DNA of 64,000 bases from Sphingobacterium bambusae. Its GTDB lineage: Bacteria; Bacteroidota; Bacteroidia; Sphingobacteriales; Sphingobacteriaceae. Both the position numbers and the translations under genes were made by a program. The notes beneath the pieces are model-generated. The model had not been told where the DNA came from. It did no database searches and saw nothing but the letters and a program-made list of their open reading frames with translations. The number at the start of each line of letters is the position of its first letter. Position 1 is the stretch's first letter. Where the stretch lies: positions 5,146,001 through 5,210,000 of the forward strand of contig NZ_CP138332.1 in NCBI RefSeq assembly GCF_033955345.1, given 5' to 3'. Below are positions 36,696-46,250 of the stretch, in pieces.

Positions 36696-37322
36696 GTGAA
36701 TGTGATTTGGTTTTTCGTTCATCATAAATACTTGATCTCCCTTATTATGGCTAAACTTTTTCTTTGCATGCTGCTGGCTGTACCATCTTTTGTAGGACCA
36801 GTATCTAAAGCTCACGCGCAGATTACGACAAACTTAGCGAAACCTAAAAATGATGCAGTGCAGGAGAGGAGTAGCTGTGGTCGAAAGGCTTCTTTGGCAG
36901 ACTCGGTAGAATCCATCGTCGTTTGTAGTCCACTGCGCACACCGAAGATAACCTCGCATTTTGGCATGCGAAGACATCCAGTAACCGGTAAAAACAGTTT
37001 TCATAATGGCGTTGACCTTAAGTCTAATAATCCTGTTGTGATGGCAATCTATAACGGTATTGTAGTTCAGGCCGGAGAGCATCCTTTTCTGGGCAGGTTT
37101 ATCTGTATCGATCATGGAGGCGTCCACAGCATTTATGGCCACCTTTCTGCTTGTGTTGTGGTTGTTGGCGACGAGGTGCGTGCTGGACAAGAGATTGCCT
37201 ACACAGGGCGAACGGGCAGAGCAACGGGAGTTCACCTACATTTCAGTATTCGGATTGGTACGCACTATATTGATCCGCTAATGTTTCTGCTAGTACTGCA
37301 GAAGCAATTTCTAAACAAATAA
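36696..37322 (+). CDS. M23 family zinc metallopeptidase (murein hydrolase)
   Basis: A 208-residue secreted peptidase, or 191 residues if the ATG at 36747 is used, which gives a better signal peptide (MLLAVPSFVGPVSKAHAQ). The M23 zinc motif HNGVDLK is near 107-113, then YGHLS near 149-153 and GVHLHFSI near 179-186. It should cut peptidoglycan cross-links, opening the wall for the mating channel. Its place in the element agrees with that role. Confidence 0.9.
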   Translation: MNVIWFFVHHKYLISLIMAKLFLCMLLAVPSFVGPVSKAHAQITTNLAKPKNDAVQERSSCGRKASLADSVESIVVCSPLRTPKITSHFGMRRHPVTGKNSFHNGVDLKSNNPVVMAIYNGIVVQAGEHPFLGRFICIDHGGVHSIYGHLSACVVVVGDEVRAGQEIAYTGRTGRATGVHLHFSIRIGTHYIDPLMFLLVLQKQFLNK

Positions 37323-37333
37323 TCCTTAAATCA

Positions 37334-38110
37334 ATGCAATACTTATTTAAAGAAGCAGAGCTTCCCCGTGAAGCGCTGGAATCACTAAATCTGTTCAATA
37401 ATGAAAAGGTAACTATCGATAACGACAATCTGGAGGCTATGTTAGCCGGTAGGCGTTCTGCCTTAATCGCAATCAGCGACGTGCAGCTTAATAACTTTCG
37501 TATCGCTCGGCTGGAAGCGAAGCTATCCCTCAGTAGAATAGACTCAGGTGAAGTAGAACTGCTAATCCACCCAGTTTACCGGACACCCCAGCAGCATTAT
37601 CTCCTTGATCAGGATGCGATGGGAGCGCTTATGGATGGTGAAAAAACAAATCATGTGGTAGAGCTAAACGGTGGTGATGAGAAAGTTAAGCGTATGGTGG
37701 TGGAGTACGACGCCCAGACACGTGAATTCTTGACATACGACGCTGCAAATGTGCAGACGCCTACGATGATTAATGGCGAGGAGCTAGATGCGAATCAACG
37801 TGAAGCTTACCGACTTGGAAAGCAAGTAAGCATCTATGATGATACCACCGTGCAATACCGCGTGTCAGAGCCCAAAGGTATTTTATCCAATACGGAAAAA
37901 GTTATCCTAAGTTTTGAAGATGATGGTAAGCTCAGACATGTTATGCTCCATGAGCTACGAAACCTTCAAGATGGCTTTCATAGACAGCTTGATTACAATA
38001 GAAGCTCTTACCAAAACGCATTGCAAATGATGCTGAAGAAAGATTTTCCGCATTTGGCCGCTGCTGATCTACAGGTTAATGAGCAGCGCGAGCGTTTTCG
38101 GTCTCGTTAG
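37334..38110 (+). CDS. DUF4099/DUF3945-like element protein (second copy)
   Basis: A 258-residue protein related to the gene at 35511. Both open with an E/D-x-LP-x-E-x-L-x2-L-x-L-x-N motif, share an SLSR/SLER segment, then HPVYR/HPIYR, VEYD-TREF and a MINGE-L--Q---YR-G motif, and both end in an Arg-rich tail. The function is unknown. It follows the peptidase gene by 11 bases, probably in the same operon. Confidence 0.82.
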   Translation: MQYLFKEAELPREALESLNLFNNEKVTIDNDNLEAMLAGRRSALIAISDVQLNNFRIARLEAKLSLSRIDSGEVELLIHPVYRTPQQHYLLDQDAMGALMDGEKTNHVVELNGGDEKVKRMVVEYDAQTREFLTYDAANVQTPTMINGEELDANQREAYRLGKQVSIYDDTTVQYRVSEPKGILSNTEKVILSFEDDGKLRHVMLHELRNLQDGFHRQLDYNRSSYQNALQMMLKKDFPHLAAADLQVNEQRERFRSR

Positions 38111-38216
38111 CCACTACGTACATTTAATCTCTTCCAAAATTCTATTCCAATCAGTAACCGGTTGGAGTGACACCAATTCCCTATCTATTTCATTTTATCA
38201 TTTAATCCATTAGCTC

Positions 38217-39086
38217 ATGAACGAGAACAATTTAGAGTACCTCAAAAAAACATTGGACAATCTAGGCTTCGATAATAAGCTGAACGATGTGCTCGAAACC
38301 GCGATTCGCCGTGAAATGCCAAATTTTAGTCTCGGCATCCAAACCAATCACAGACCGCTGGATTCTGTCGATCCCAAGGCAGCGCGGACCGATAAGCTCA
38401 GTTTTGACATCAATTTTAACCGATCGAAAGATAGCGATATGTATTTCCTTAATGACTACAAGGTTACCTTGCAGCAGAAGGATAATCCAGTCATTCGGTC
38501 GCAAACCTTCAATCTGGAGCGGGATTACCGCGTAACGGCTTTACAGGCTTTTAAGTTACTTTCCGGTCAGGCCATAGAAAAGGATGTTTTCTTGCGAACC
38601 AAAACTGAACCGAACCGAGAAAATACTCCAAATCAGGAAAGAACGCCAGTCTGGTTTAAGCTCAATCTCGAGGTGAAAGATGCCTACGGTAATCATCCGA
38701 TGCGCACTTTTCGTCCAGAGTATGGATATGATTTGGAAGCTTCGCTGAAAAAATACCCGATTAAAGGGTTAAATGATGCGGAAAAGCTTCAGGAAGTTTC
38801 CAAAGCACTACGCAACGGAAATATCGTGCAGGCAGACTTGCAGATCGGCAGACGTACGATACCGGTTACGCTTGCTGCCAACCCGCAAATGAAGACGATC
38901 GATATTTTGGATAAGGATCGTCGGGAAGTAAGAGATGAGGCAATCTTTGCTTCGAAAGATAAAATGCAAAGTGTTAAAGTCCCACGAGCTGCCGATTTGG
39001 CGGCAGGCAGAGAAGCCTCCAAACCAAAGATCGAGGCCAATAGACAGGACGTCGAGCAAGTACCATCGGCGAAAAGATCTAGATAG
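38217..39086 (+). CDS. Conserved conjugative-element protein (289 aa)
   Basis: A 289-residue soluble protein. The first half includes the SFDINFNRSKDSDMYFLNDY segment, the middle TFNLERDYRVTALQA and NQERTPVWFKLNLEVKD, and the end is Lys/Arg-rich. It resembles proteins carried next to DUF3945 genes in Bacteroidota elements. Its second half is duplicated in decayed form at 44057-44518. It is the last conserved core gene before the cargo. Confidence 0.78.
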   Translation: MNENNLEYLKKTLDNLGFDNKLNDVLETAIRREMPNFSLGIQTNHRPLDSVDPKAARTDKLSFDINFNRSKDSDMYFLNDYKVTLQQKDNPVIRSQTFNLERDYRVTALQAFKLLSGQAIEKDVFLRTKTEPNRENTPNQERTPVWFKLNLEVKDAYGNHPMRTFRPEYGYDLEASLKKYPIKGLNDAEKLQEVSKALRNGNIVQADLQIGRRTIPVTLAANPQMKTIDILDKDRREVRDEAIFASKDKMQSVKVPRAADLAAGREASKPKIEANRQDVEQVPSAKRSR

Positions 39087-39117
39087 TAATTAAGGAAAAA
39101 CCCGCATGTGTAAAATA

Positions 39118-39157
39118 TTGCAACGCATAGACCGGATCATGGAATCCGGCTATGCAA
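39118..39157 (+). terminator. Hairpin after the last core gene
   Basis: GCATAG-A-CCGGAT pairs with ATCCGGCTATGC with one bulge, about 30 bases after the stop codon. A diverged copy follows the duplicated gene end at 44.55-44.59 kb, so this was part of the duplicated block. Confidence 0.55.
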
Positions 39158-39301
39158 CGATTAAAATTTTCCTGCATATGCCACCGAATTATCTGTGTAT
39201 GCGACAAACATCACTGTTCTTCTCGCGCATACTCTACCGCTTAGACGAAATTTAGATTGTTTTTTTCATCACTCAATCAGTCTAGCACAAATCAATGTCT
39301 A

Positions 39302-40792
39302 TTAGTATGGGCTGAGCTTCAAATTATCTGTGAAAATTATCAGCTTCTTACAGCAGCGTGATAAAGCAACATACAAATGCTCCGGAGTATCAAATTTGTT
39401 AGCATCAAGAAGAACAACCGTGTCAAACTCTAGACCTTTTGTAAGAAGTGTTGTGCCTATACATTTCCCATCAACCTTCCGGCCGACTCTTTTTATTTGA
39501 TTTCTATTATTTTTCATCGCTTCATAAACGGAGATGTTCTCATATGTAGATTGTTTGAGTGAATTCAAAAGATTTCTATGGATCGCTTCCCTTTTTTGCT
39601 TTAAGCCAAATTGAGATTTAGCTTCAACTAATAGCGCTAATAGATTGTATGTGCTAGGCTCTTTAAAAAACGAGTTAAACTTCTGCTTTACCTTAAACGT
39701 TTTCCCTTTGTCCGATTCTGATCTCTTTACCGTAAAATCTTCTTTTGAAAACCAACTATCGATTTCTGTTTTTTTAAATACAGAAAGCAAAATATCCTTC
39801 TTAACTCTATTGATCTTGTTTTTGGCTCTATTTATACCTAGCACCAGTTCGTCAGCAGTACGAGCGATTTGATAGAAGGATCTATCATCTATAGCCTCTA
39901 GGAGTGTTAGTCGGTTAGCAAAATCTATCCTGTTTTTGATATTAACACGATCTGAAATTGTACCTCGGTTTCTGGATCCAACCGGCAATACTTCTTCGTA
40001 TTCAGGAACAATTATCAGTAGGCTCTCCATTGTTGGGTCCTTGCGTCGATTTGCAATGATTGCTTGAAGAGGTTTTGTATAGCTGCTTTTAAAAGAGTAT
40101 AAATCTCCATTTTGTACTGGAAAGATATGAAGACCACTTGGTATGTTTTCTATAAGAGAAACTGGTTCTCTACTGATCAAATTTTCCCGAAATCCCTTAA
40201 TAATATCACCTAGGGTGTTATAACCATTCCGATACCAACGATTAGGAACATCCAAATCGGGGTATGATGTGAAATCAGGCAAATCCCTTTCGAAATCAAC
40301 TAGATCGCCATTAAAATCAAATATACTTTGCAGTGGATCACCTAGAATTCTCGTAGGAAATAGATCTGACAGGACCATTATGACATCATGTTGTTTTTTA
40401 GTACAATCCTGATACTCATCTACAAATAGTCCTACAAAAGTACTTTTGACGATATGCTGCACCATCGGCGACTTAAACAGTAGAAAGGCTTTATCTAGGG
40501 TAAATGCGTGATACTGCTTATTTTCTTGATCAGGTATATCATTACCAACATAAAAGTTTTGTACATACTTTTGGCAGAAACTACTTATTGTTTCGATATG
40601 AAATTGATTAGAGGGAATGTTCTCATTTTCAATTTTTTCTCTGATTGACGCTACGCCTGCATGGGTATGAGTTAAAATTAACTGTTTGCCTTGAGTATAC
40701 TTGAGACTTTGTACTATCGTATAAGTTTTTCCATACCCAGCCGGAGAAACTAATAGCGCTTTACGTTCAGAAACAAATGATCGATAATCCAT
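39302..40792 (-). CDS. gajB: GajB, UvrD-like helicase of a Gabija anti-phage system
   Basis: A 496-residue UvrD/PcrA-type helicase, close in size to described GajB (about 494). Walker A VSPAGYGKTYTI is at residues 15-26, Walker B GLFVDEYQDC at 121-130, GDPLQSIFDF at 151-160 and the C-terminal motif YVALSRC near 475. The ATG overlaps the stop of gajA (TAATG), so they are coupled. In Gabija, GajB joins GajA in a complex that cuts phage DNA; ATP turnover by GajB senses nucleotide levels or DNA ends. Confidence 0.88.
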   Translation of the reverse strand: MDYRSFVSERKALLVSPAGYGKTYTIVQSLKYTQGKQLILTHTHAGVASIREKIENENIPSNQFHIETISSFCQKYVQNFYVGNDIPDQENKQYHAFTLDKAFLLFKSPMVQHIVKSTFVGLFVDEYQDCTKKQHDVIMVLSDLFPTRILGDPLQSIFDFNGDLVDFERDLPDFTSYPDLDVPNRWYRNGYNTLGDIIKGFRENLISREPVSLIENIPSGLHIFPVQNGDLYSFKSSYTKPLQAIIANRRKDPTMESLLIIVPEYEEVLPVGSRNRGTISDRVNIKNRIDFANRLTLLEAIDDRSFYQIARTADELVLGINRAKNKINRVKKDILLSVFKKTEIDSWFSKEDFTVKRSESDKGKTFKVKQKFNSFFKEPSTYNLLALLVEAKSQFGLKQKREAIHRNLLNSLKQSTYENISVYEAMKNNRNQIKRVGRKVDGKCIGTTLLTKGLEFDTVVLLDANKFDTPEHLYVALSRCCKKLIIFTDNLKLSPY

Positions 40793-42534
40793 TAGTTATC
40801 AATCCAATTAATTAGACCCTCAAAATTCTGCTTTAGTAATGCGCGTTCATTGATCTGGTCAAAATACTCGAATATGATTGACCCTAAGAACTCTCCATGA
40901 TCTATTCTTTTAAACCACTCTTTATCTTTTTTGACGGATGCTTTGGCTAATGCTGTTCGTAATTCAGAAGTATCTTCTTCAAGCCAATTCTGGTTGAATC
41001 GATAGCCATGTGGAAATTGAGCTTTAATTGATGCTTCAAGTGCAATTTGATCATTGCTTTTATGAACCACTAAGGCGTATTGTAATAATTGCTTTATAGC
41101 CCCCCAAGGTATATCTTGGAATACTTGCGCTTCGATACATTTATCAACGTCACAGTCAAACAAATCAATCCCTAACGCTTTTAAGCCTTCTTTTTTTTGA
41201 TTAACAATGGGGTCATCGGAATCACAGAATATTACTGACTTTAAGTTCGCTTTTCTTATTTTTTCAGCCCTCTCCACAAAACTGCTTCCGCCTCCGTCAA
41301 TATAGGCGCAATCCTCGAAAGACATCTGCTGCTTACCAATCTGCTTTCTATACTTATCCAAGGATCTCATAATTCCGACCTCGGTAGCTCCTTCGCAAAC
41401 AATTATCTTCTTTGCAAAAAATGCTTCGGGACACGCTCTTACAACGCGCTGCAATGATTCTATGTGAGAGAGATCTCTTCCCTCTATTTTAGAGTTGCTT
41501 TTATCTTTTAATATTAAGATCAGCGATTCAATACTCAACTCGGTTATAACATCACGAGAATGGGTAGTAATGAAGATTTGTCCTTTACCATTATCGCTCA
41601 GCTCCCTTATTAACTGTTTTGCGCGATCTGGTTCTAAGCCTTGCTCGATCTCATCAACGAGCATTATTCCACCGTCTTTGACTAAGATAGACTGTATTGC
41701 TAGAGAGGCTAATCTCTTCGATCCCTTACCTTTCAGCCGGAATGGTATCCTATCATCATGCAAACTGATGCGGTTGTCTCGGATGGATAGTTCTTTAAAA
41801 TCGAGGGTTGTGCTAGTTTTCTCGATATTCAAGCCTAGGCCTGCTGCTTGTACCTTTACCATATCGGTCACTTCAACAAGCTTCTCGAAACCGTGCTCAT
41901 CTATTTTGTTTTTTGCAGATCGGAGAGATTCTAATACGATACTGTTTTCTTCTGCATCCTCTGGTTGTTGTGCTGCGCTTTTTAAAAGAGAGTATAATGG
42001 ATTCCCTTTATTCCACGAGAAATGCCTATCAATGTTATCAGATACCATATAGCAATTCAGCAAAGCTCTTTCTGCGGCAGAGATTGGCTTATCGTCCTGC
42101 GCGCGCTCATTGATGATATGCCAATTTGGTTCCAAATTCTTATCGACTAATAGTCGCACGGATAACATTGGCTCCCAGTGTGCTGTATCTTCGAGTGATA
42201 ATATATCATCACTAATTTCTGAGCTTTGTTTGTTGAATGCTCTTATATTCAATCCAAACTTGTGATCTGAAAGCAGTTTGACTGGAATACCGACAATATT
42301 TGCAGTAATTTTGATAGGTTTATTGTAGTTAACATTGTAAAAATCAGTGTCGTGGAATGATAAGTTCCATGTTGATGACAGAACTGCTGAAATCGCTTCC
42401 AATATTGTTGTTTTGCCGCTGTCTCCACGACCAATAAGGCATAATAATTTTTGGTCATGAGGAAAATTAAGGGAGAGATTTTCGATACTACGGAAATTCT
42501 GTATTTCTAATTTTACGATTTTTGACATTGGCAA
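40792..42534 (-). CDS. gajA: GajA, OLD-family ATPase/TOPRIM nuclease of a Gabija system
   Basis: A 580-residue protein matching GajA in size (about 578). The ABC-type Walker A GRGDSGKTT is at residues 35-43, the signature-like LKGKGSKRL at 267-275, Walker B GGIMLVDEIEQGL at 288-300 and H-loop TTHSRDV at 323-329. The TOPRIM nuclease follows, with Glu381 and Glu385 in CEGATE and Asp438/440 in CDSDD. It should nick or cut phage DNA when nucleotides are depleted. Together with the next gene it forms a complete Gabija operon. Confidence 0.9.
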   Translation of the reverse strand: MPMSKIVKLEIQNFRSIENLSLNFPHDQKLLCLIGRGDSGKTTILEAISAVLSSTWNLSFHDTDFYNVNYNKPIKITANIVGIPVKLLSDHKFGLNIRAFNKQSSEISDDILSLEDTAHWEPMLSVRLLVDKNLEPNWHIINERAQDDKPISAAERALLNCYMVSDNIDRHFSWNKGNPLYSLLKSAAQQPEDAEENSIVLESLRSAKNKIDEHGFEKLVEVTDMVKVQAAGLGLNIEKTSTTLDFKELSIRDNRISLHDDRIPFRLKGKGSKRLASLAIQSILVKDGGIMLVDEIEQGLEPDRAKQLIRELSDNGKGQIFITTHSRDVITELSIESLILILKDKSNSKIEGRDLSHIESLQRVVRACPEAFFAKKIIVCEGATEVGIMRSLDKYRKQIGKQQMSFEDCAYIDGGGSSFVERAEKIRKANLKSVIFCDSDDPIVNQKKEGLKALGIDLFDCDVDKCIEAQVFQDIPWGAIKQLLQYALVVHKSNDQIALEASIKAQFPHGYRFNQNWLEEDTSELRTALAKASVKKDKEWFKRIDHGEFLGSIIFEYFDQINERALLKQNFEGLINWIDN

Positions 42535-43034
42535 TTATTGATTTGGTACTTAGCTAACGAAAAAAGAGCCCATAAGCAGGTATACAACTCTTCTTGCTAA
42601 TTTAAGGTATTTATTTATACAATGAAAATTCTTTCGGTTTCAAGCTAGGAATGAATTCGCTGTTTAAGCTATATTATATCATAAATATTCTTTGTACCAC
42701 TGCAACATGGATGGGTTTGAGCGACTACATCTAATGGATGCAAAGGACATCAATTAAAAGCGGCAGAGCTTTTTGGCTAGCAATGCACTAATTGACACTT
42801 TAATCGTACATAAGCTTTTAATGTATTACTTAAGCGAACCACGGTTTTTTTTATCTGATCGCTATTTTGATGATGTTTACGCTAGTGATGCTTATTTCCC
42901 GAAGTATTTTCAGTTAATCACTAAAGATCGACTGGCCTTCTTTCACAACTAACCGTGCTCATCTACTCAAACCTTAAAATCTACTAAGGATAAGTACCTT
43001 TTGGATTATTTTGGCTAAACGCGATCATTTTAAA
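42535..43034. other. Spacer upstream of Gabija with a coding-looking fragment
   Basis: It should hold the Gabija promoter. A plus-strand stretch at 42758-42952 is open for 64 codons without a start at its head and reads ASDAYFPKYFQLITKDRLAF near its end. This may be the tail of a lost gene. The remainder shows nothing. Confidence 0.4.
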
Positions 43035-43481
43035 TTAAGGTCTTTGTATTAAAATATCAATTACTCGATTAACTTCTGCCACCATATCTATATAGGGATT
43101 TATATTTTCAAAATCCTGCTTTTCAAATCTGCAAAATGAGTTAATTTTTGCAGTGATATCCATTACCGCTGTTCTACTTTCCCTATTAAGAAAAATGCTA
43201 TTATGTACAAGTGAATTATTTAAAAGATTCAGGGTTTGTACTGATTCTTTTGCGTCAATGCTCCTGGTTAGAAACGGATTATTATAGATATTCGGTTCTA
43301 ACTCAAATCTATAGTTAATAAGTATATTATGAAGCTCATTAAATGCCCGTAATTTGTGTTGAAAAAGAATCTCTATTCGTTTAGAACGGTTGGACAGTTT
43401 ATGACTTACAACACCTAAAATAATTCCGCTCACCACTGGTGAAAATATCGCAAGCCATTTGAAAAGTTCTGTGTTATCCAT
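43035..43481 (-). CDS. Small membrane-anchored hypothetical protein (148 aa)
   Basis: A 148-residue protein with one N-terminal membrane segment (WLAIFSPVVSGIILGVV, residues about 9-25) followed by a helical cytoplasmic domain with an F-N-LHNILINYRFELE-like helix. No known domain is recognised. It lies upstream of and in the same direction as Gabija but 500 bases away, so it is not part of that operon. Confidence 0.6.
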   Translation of the reverse strand: MDNTELFKWLAIFSPVVSGIILGVVSHKLSNRSKRIEILFQHKLRAFNELHNILINYRFELEPNIYNNPFLTRSIDAKESVQTLNLLNNSLVHNSIFLNRESRTAVMDITAKINSFCRFEKQDFENINPYIDMVAEVNRVIDILIQRP

Positions 43482-43631
43482 TGGAATTAGGTTTTGACAA
43501 AACTAATAAAAGCCTTTGTAATGCCCGGTGTTTTTGATTTATTTCTGACAATAAATGAAGCAGACTTTTCAATTTTATTTGGAACGCACTTCTAGAGTGC
43601 AGATGCTACAGCGCATGTTATATGTTATCAA

Positions 43632-43765
43632 AAAGTGTTACAGATAGGTTTAGCCTTAAGTTTCTACACATCGAAAATTTTCAGTATAATAATCTTGTAG
43701 GTCAGAAATGAAGTTTTTAAAATGTATTCGCTTGAACCGTCCCAAAGTCTCGAAATCTTTTGGTC
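43632..43765. repeat. Imperfect long direct repeat, copy A
   Basis: This stretch matches 61369-61493 with mismatches and small gaps. Both share AAAAAGTGTTACA-ATAGGTT, GTCAGAAA, ATTCG-TTG-ACCGTCC and AAGTCTC-AA-TCTT in the same order. The copies lie 17.7 kb apart in the same orientation and bracket most of the cargo region. Confidence 0.65.
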
Positions 43766-43845
43766 TCTGAATTGAGCCCAAGTGGGCGCACAAAAACAAA
43801 AAAATGTTGGTCTTTTACTTATAAAATGGCGCTGATTTGTTTACA

Positions 43846-43923
43846 GTTCAAAAAAGGCTTGTTCACAAGGAGATTAAGACAACGGCCATCTATGCAAAGA
43901 TCGTAGATGATAAAATGAGGTAG
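43846..43923 (+). pseudogene. C-terminal remnant of a tyrosine recombinase (integrase)
   Basis: Twenty-five codons and a stop reading KRLVHKEIKTTAIYAKIVDD resemble the LGHxxIxTTxIYAKV end of Bacteroidota tyrosine recombinases, including the catalytic Tyr. The Gly of LGH is Val here. No continuation is seen upstream. It may be the last trace of the integrase of an earlier element. Confidence 0.65.
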
Positions 43924-44056
43924 TCTCCTAGCAGACAGGTGCAGCAAGTGACAGTCTTGGAGGGTAAGATTGTATAGTTTTTTGTCTGAAAGATATAACT
44001 TAATACTGTACGATTAAACATTACGGATTTAGACACAGTTATGCGGAAACTCGAAG

Positions 44057-44518
44057 ATATCCAAATCAAGAAAGAACGCCTGTCTGGTTTAGGCTTAATC
44101 TGGAAGTAAAGGATGCATACGGAAGCCATCCTTTGCGTACTTTTCGTCCAGAGTTCGGATATGATTTGGAAGCTTCCCTGAAAAAATATTCGATTAAAGG
44201 GTTAAAAGATGCCGAAAAGCTTCAGGAAGTTTCCAAAGCACTGCGCAACGGAAATATTGTGCAAGCAGACTTGCAGATCGGTCGACGTACGATGCCCGTT
44301 ACGCTTGCTGTCAACCGCAAATGAAGACGATCGATATTTTGGATAAAGATCGAAGGGAAGTAAGGGATGAGGCTATCTTTGCTACTAAAGATAAAATACA
44401 AAGTGTCAAAGTCCCGCGAGCGGCCGATTGGGCGGATGGAAGAGAAACCGTCGAACCGAAGATCGAGGCAAATAAACAGGATGTCGAGCAAGCTCCATCG
44501 GCGAAAAGATCTAGGTAG
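44057..44518 (+). pseudogene. Decayed duplicate of the 3' half of the 289-aa element protein
   Basis: It matches 38630-39086 at high but imperfect identity. It begins at SKKERLSG-like text (intact copy: NQERTPVW), is readable in one frame to 44324, then shifts frame by one base (NRK stop against NPQMKTIDIL) and continues to KRSR at 44518. Homology runs on into the following hairpin region at 44545-44590. It lacks the first half, so it is not functional. Confidence 0.8.
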
Positions 44519-44879
44519 TAATTAAAGAAAAACCTGCATGTACAAAACGTTGCAAAGCAAAGACCGGATAAGCGCATCCGGCTATGCAACTCTAAATCTT
44601 CCCATTCTCATTCCCACTCCCAACACTAATACTTATATGGAAAAAGGCTTCCCGTTATGCAAATGGGGTTGGCCAGAGTAAAATCTCCTAGTAGAAATAT
44701 TTGACAAAGAATTTGCTACAATTAATATTCTTTTATGATTTCCAAGAAAGCTAACTATCGCTTTTAATTTAATAGTCGTTCAGTCAGTAAGACACTCTGT
44801 TACAGAGTTACGGTTCGGTGTCCTAGTGGATCTATATTTTAAGAGTGCGCAAGCACTATAATTTTAGATAATCTTTATC
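44519..44879. other. Spacer after the duplicated block
   Basis: It starts with the diverged copy of the hairpin seen at 39118-39157. The remaining 290 bases, A+T-rich, show no gene. Confidence 0.45.
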
Positions 44880-46250
44880 TTAATTGGTGCGCCAAGGTAC
44901 ATCTTCGACTGTGCGTGCTAAAACCATCTCCTTAGAGCACCTGTTTGAATACTTGCCGTTGTAGCCCAGAATTTTTAATAAAGCCATTTCGATGTACCAA
45001 ATACACAGGTGAAGTGCTTGATACTTTGTTTTTGAGTCAATTTTACTTAGTTTCTTTCTCTTTTCTTGTTGGGAGTGTACAATTGCATTTCTTATTTGCA
45101 CAACAGCCTCTGGCGCGTCATTAATTTCTTTATTACCCGCTACGAATTTTGAAAGCGATTGAAATGCTATTGGAACCTCGTGTGAAATATTCAATTGCGA
45201 CAGTAGTAAACGTAATTTGTTAGCTGCAGTGATGCTTTCCGCGTCCTTTCCAAGGATAAATTTCTTTTGTTCGACAATGTACCAGTTGTAAAGTAGCTCA
45301 ATTGCTGTCTGCGCCATTATAATTGGCCCCTCAAGAAATAGGTCGCCGGAATTTGCTTCAACATACCAATATATAGCGGTCCTTAAGAACTCTCTGTCAT
45401 CACTGTTCTTCCACAACCTAGAAAAACTTTTCCATAGCGCGTCATGCGACTCGATTGAGTTTCGCACTGTCCAGGATCGGACCTCTTTGTGTGGATCAAT
45501 GATATAGTCCGTATAATCAAACCATTTCGTTTCTTGATCGAATATTCCCTGTTGAAACATAGCAGAAGTTCTCCTTCCATTTAGAAATGTAAGAAATGTA
45601 CCTAAGCAATCAAATACATCCTTGCTGTTTTCCAGTGTGAGCGCTTTCTTTTTGCTTGTAAGCTCTCCGGAATAAAGTAGTCTGAAGCCTCCTTTTTCCT
45701 GTAGTAGGTTCAATGCGTCATTGTAATCTAAATTTTTATCTAAAATTATTTGATAACTTTCATTATCGAAAATTAACCGATTTCTTGAAGTCTGAACTAT
45801 ATTATCACATATTTTTTTCACTGGCATCCCGTGGAAATTCCTTAGATTAGGGACAGCGAAAATTATTTTCTCAACTGCAACTGAGCGGTCCCCAAATACT
45901 GATTCAGCGGACATTATGCCCTTCAGTCTATAGTGTTCTCCCATCTTAGCTGTCGTAATGAAACCTTCGCCGAATAATAGCTCGTCTACAATTATCGAGA
46001 AAATTGCATTGGTATCAAATGAGGGGGGCGATTTTGCATCCATAACAAGTGTAGCTGTAAAATATGCGCCTGAAGTTCCTCCCCACCCAAAATAAATTCC
46101 GCCGCTAACAAGTAGCTCTTGTACATTGTTTTTTAGCAAAAATGTTCCTTCATAAATTGTTATTGGGCAGTTTGGGTCAGACATTTTAATAGCACTTTCG
46201 ATAATATTTGGTATGTGCTCTTTTTCTGCGATTAAGTCTGATTTAGTCAT
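44880..46250 (-). CDS. HEPN domain protein, probable defence effector (456 aa)
   Basis: The C-terminal region (residues about 285-425) is helical and contains the HEPN ribonuclease motif R-x4-H at Arg387 and His392 (QIRNAIVHSQ). The first 280 residues are a beta-rich domain reading YEGTFLLKNNVQELL and GIYFGWGGTSGAYF. The two-domain layout resembles ApeA-type abortive infection proteins, but family membership cannot be settled by eye. It stands alone on the minus strand, upstream of the divergent TPR gene pair. RNA cleavage after infection is the likely role. Confidence 0.72.
   Translation of the reverse strand: MTKSDLIAEKEHIPNIIESAIKMSDPNCPITIYEGTFLLKNNVQELLVSGGIYFGWGGTSGAYFTATLVMDAKSPPSFDTNAIFSIIVDELLFGEGFITTAKMGEHYRLKGIMSAESVFGDRSVAVEKIIFAVPNLRNFHGMPVKKICDNIVQTSRNRLIFDNESYQIILDKNLDYNDALNLLQEKGGFRLLYSGELTSKKKALTLENSKDVFDCLGTFLTFLNGRRTSAMFQQGIFDQETKWFDYTDYIIDPHKEVRSWTVRNSIESHDALWKSFSRLWKNSDDREFLRTAIYWYVEANSGDLFLEGPIIMAQTAIELLYNWYIVEQKKFILGKDAESITAANKLRLLLSQLNISHEVPIAFQSLSKFVAGNKEINDAPEAVVQIRNAIVHSQQEKRKKLSKIDSKTKYQALHLCIWYIEMALLKILGYNGKYSNRCSKEMVLARTVEDVPWRTN

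Larger units (their letters stand above)
43482..44056. other. Decayed region between cargo blocks
   Basis: No intact gene. It holds the diverged repeat at 43632-43765, the integrase tail at 43846-43923, and the junction with the duplicated gene end near 44057. Confidence 0.55.
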
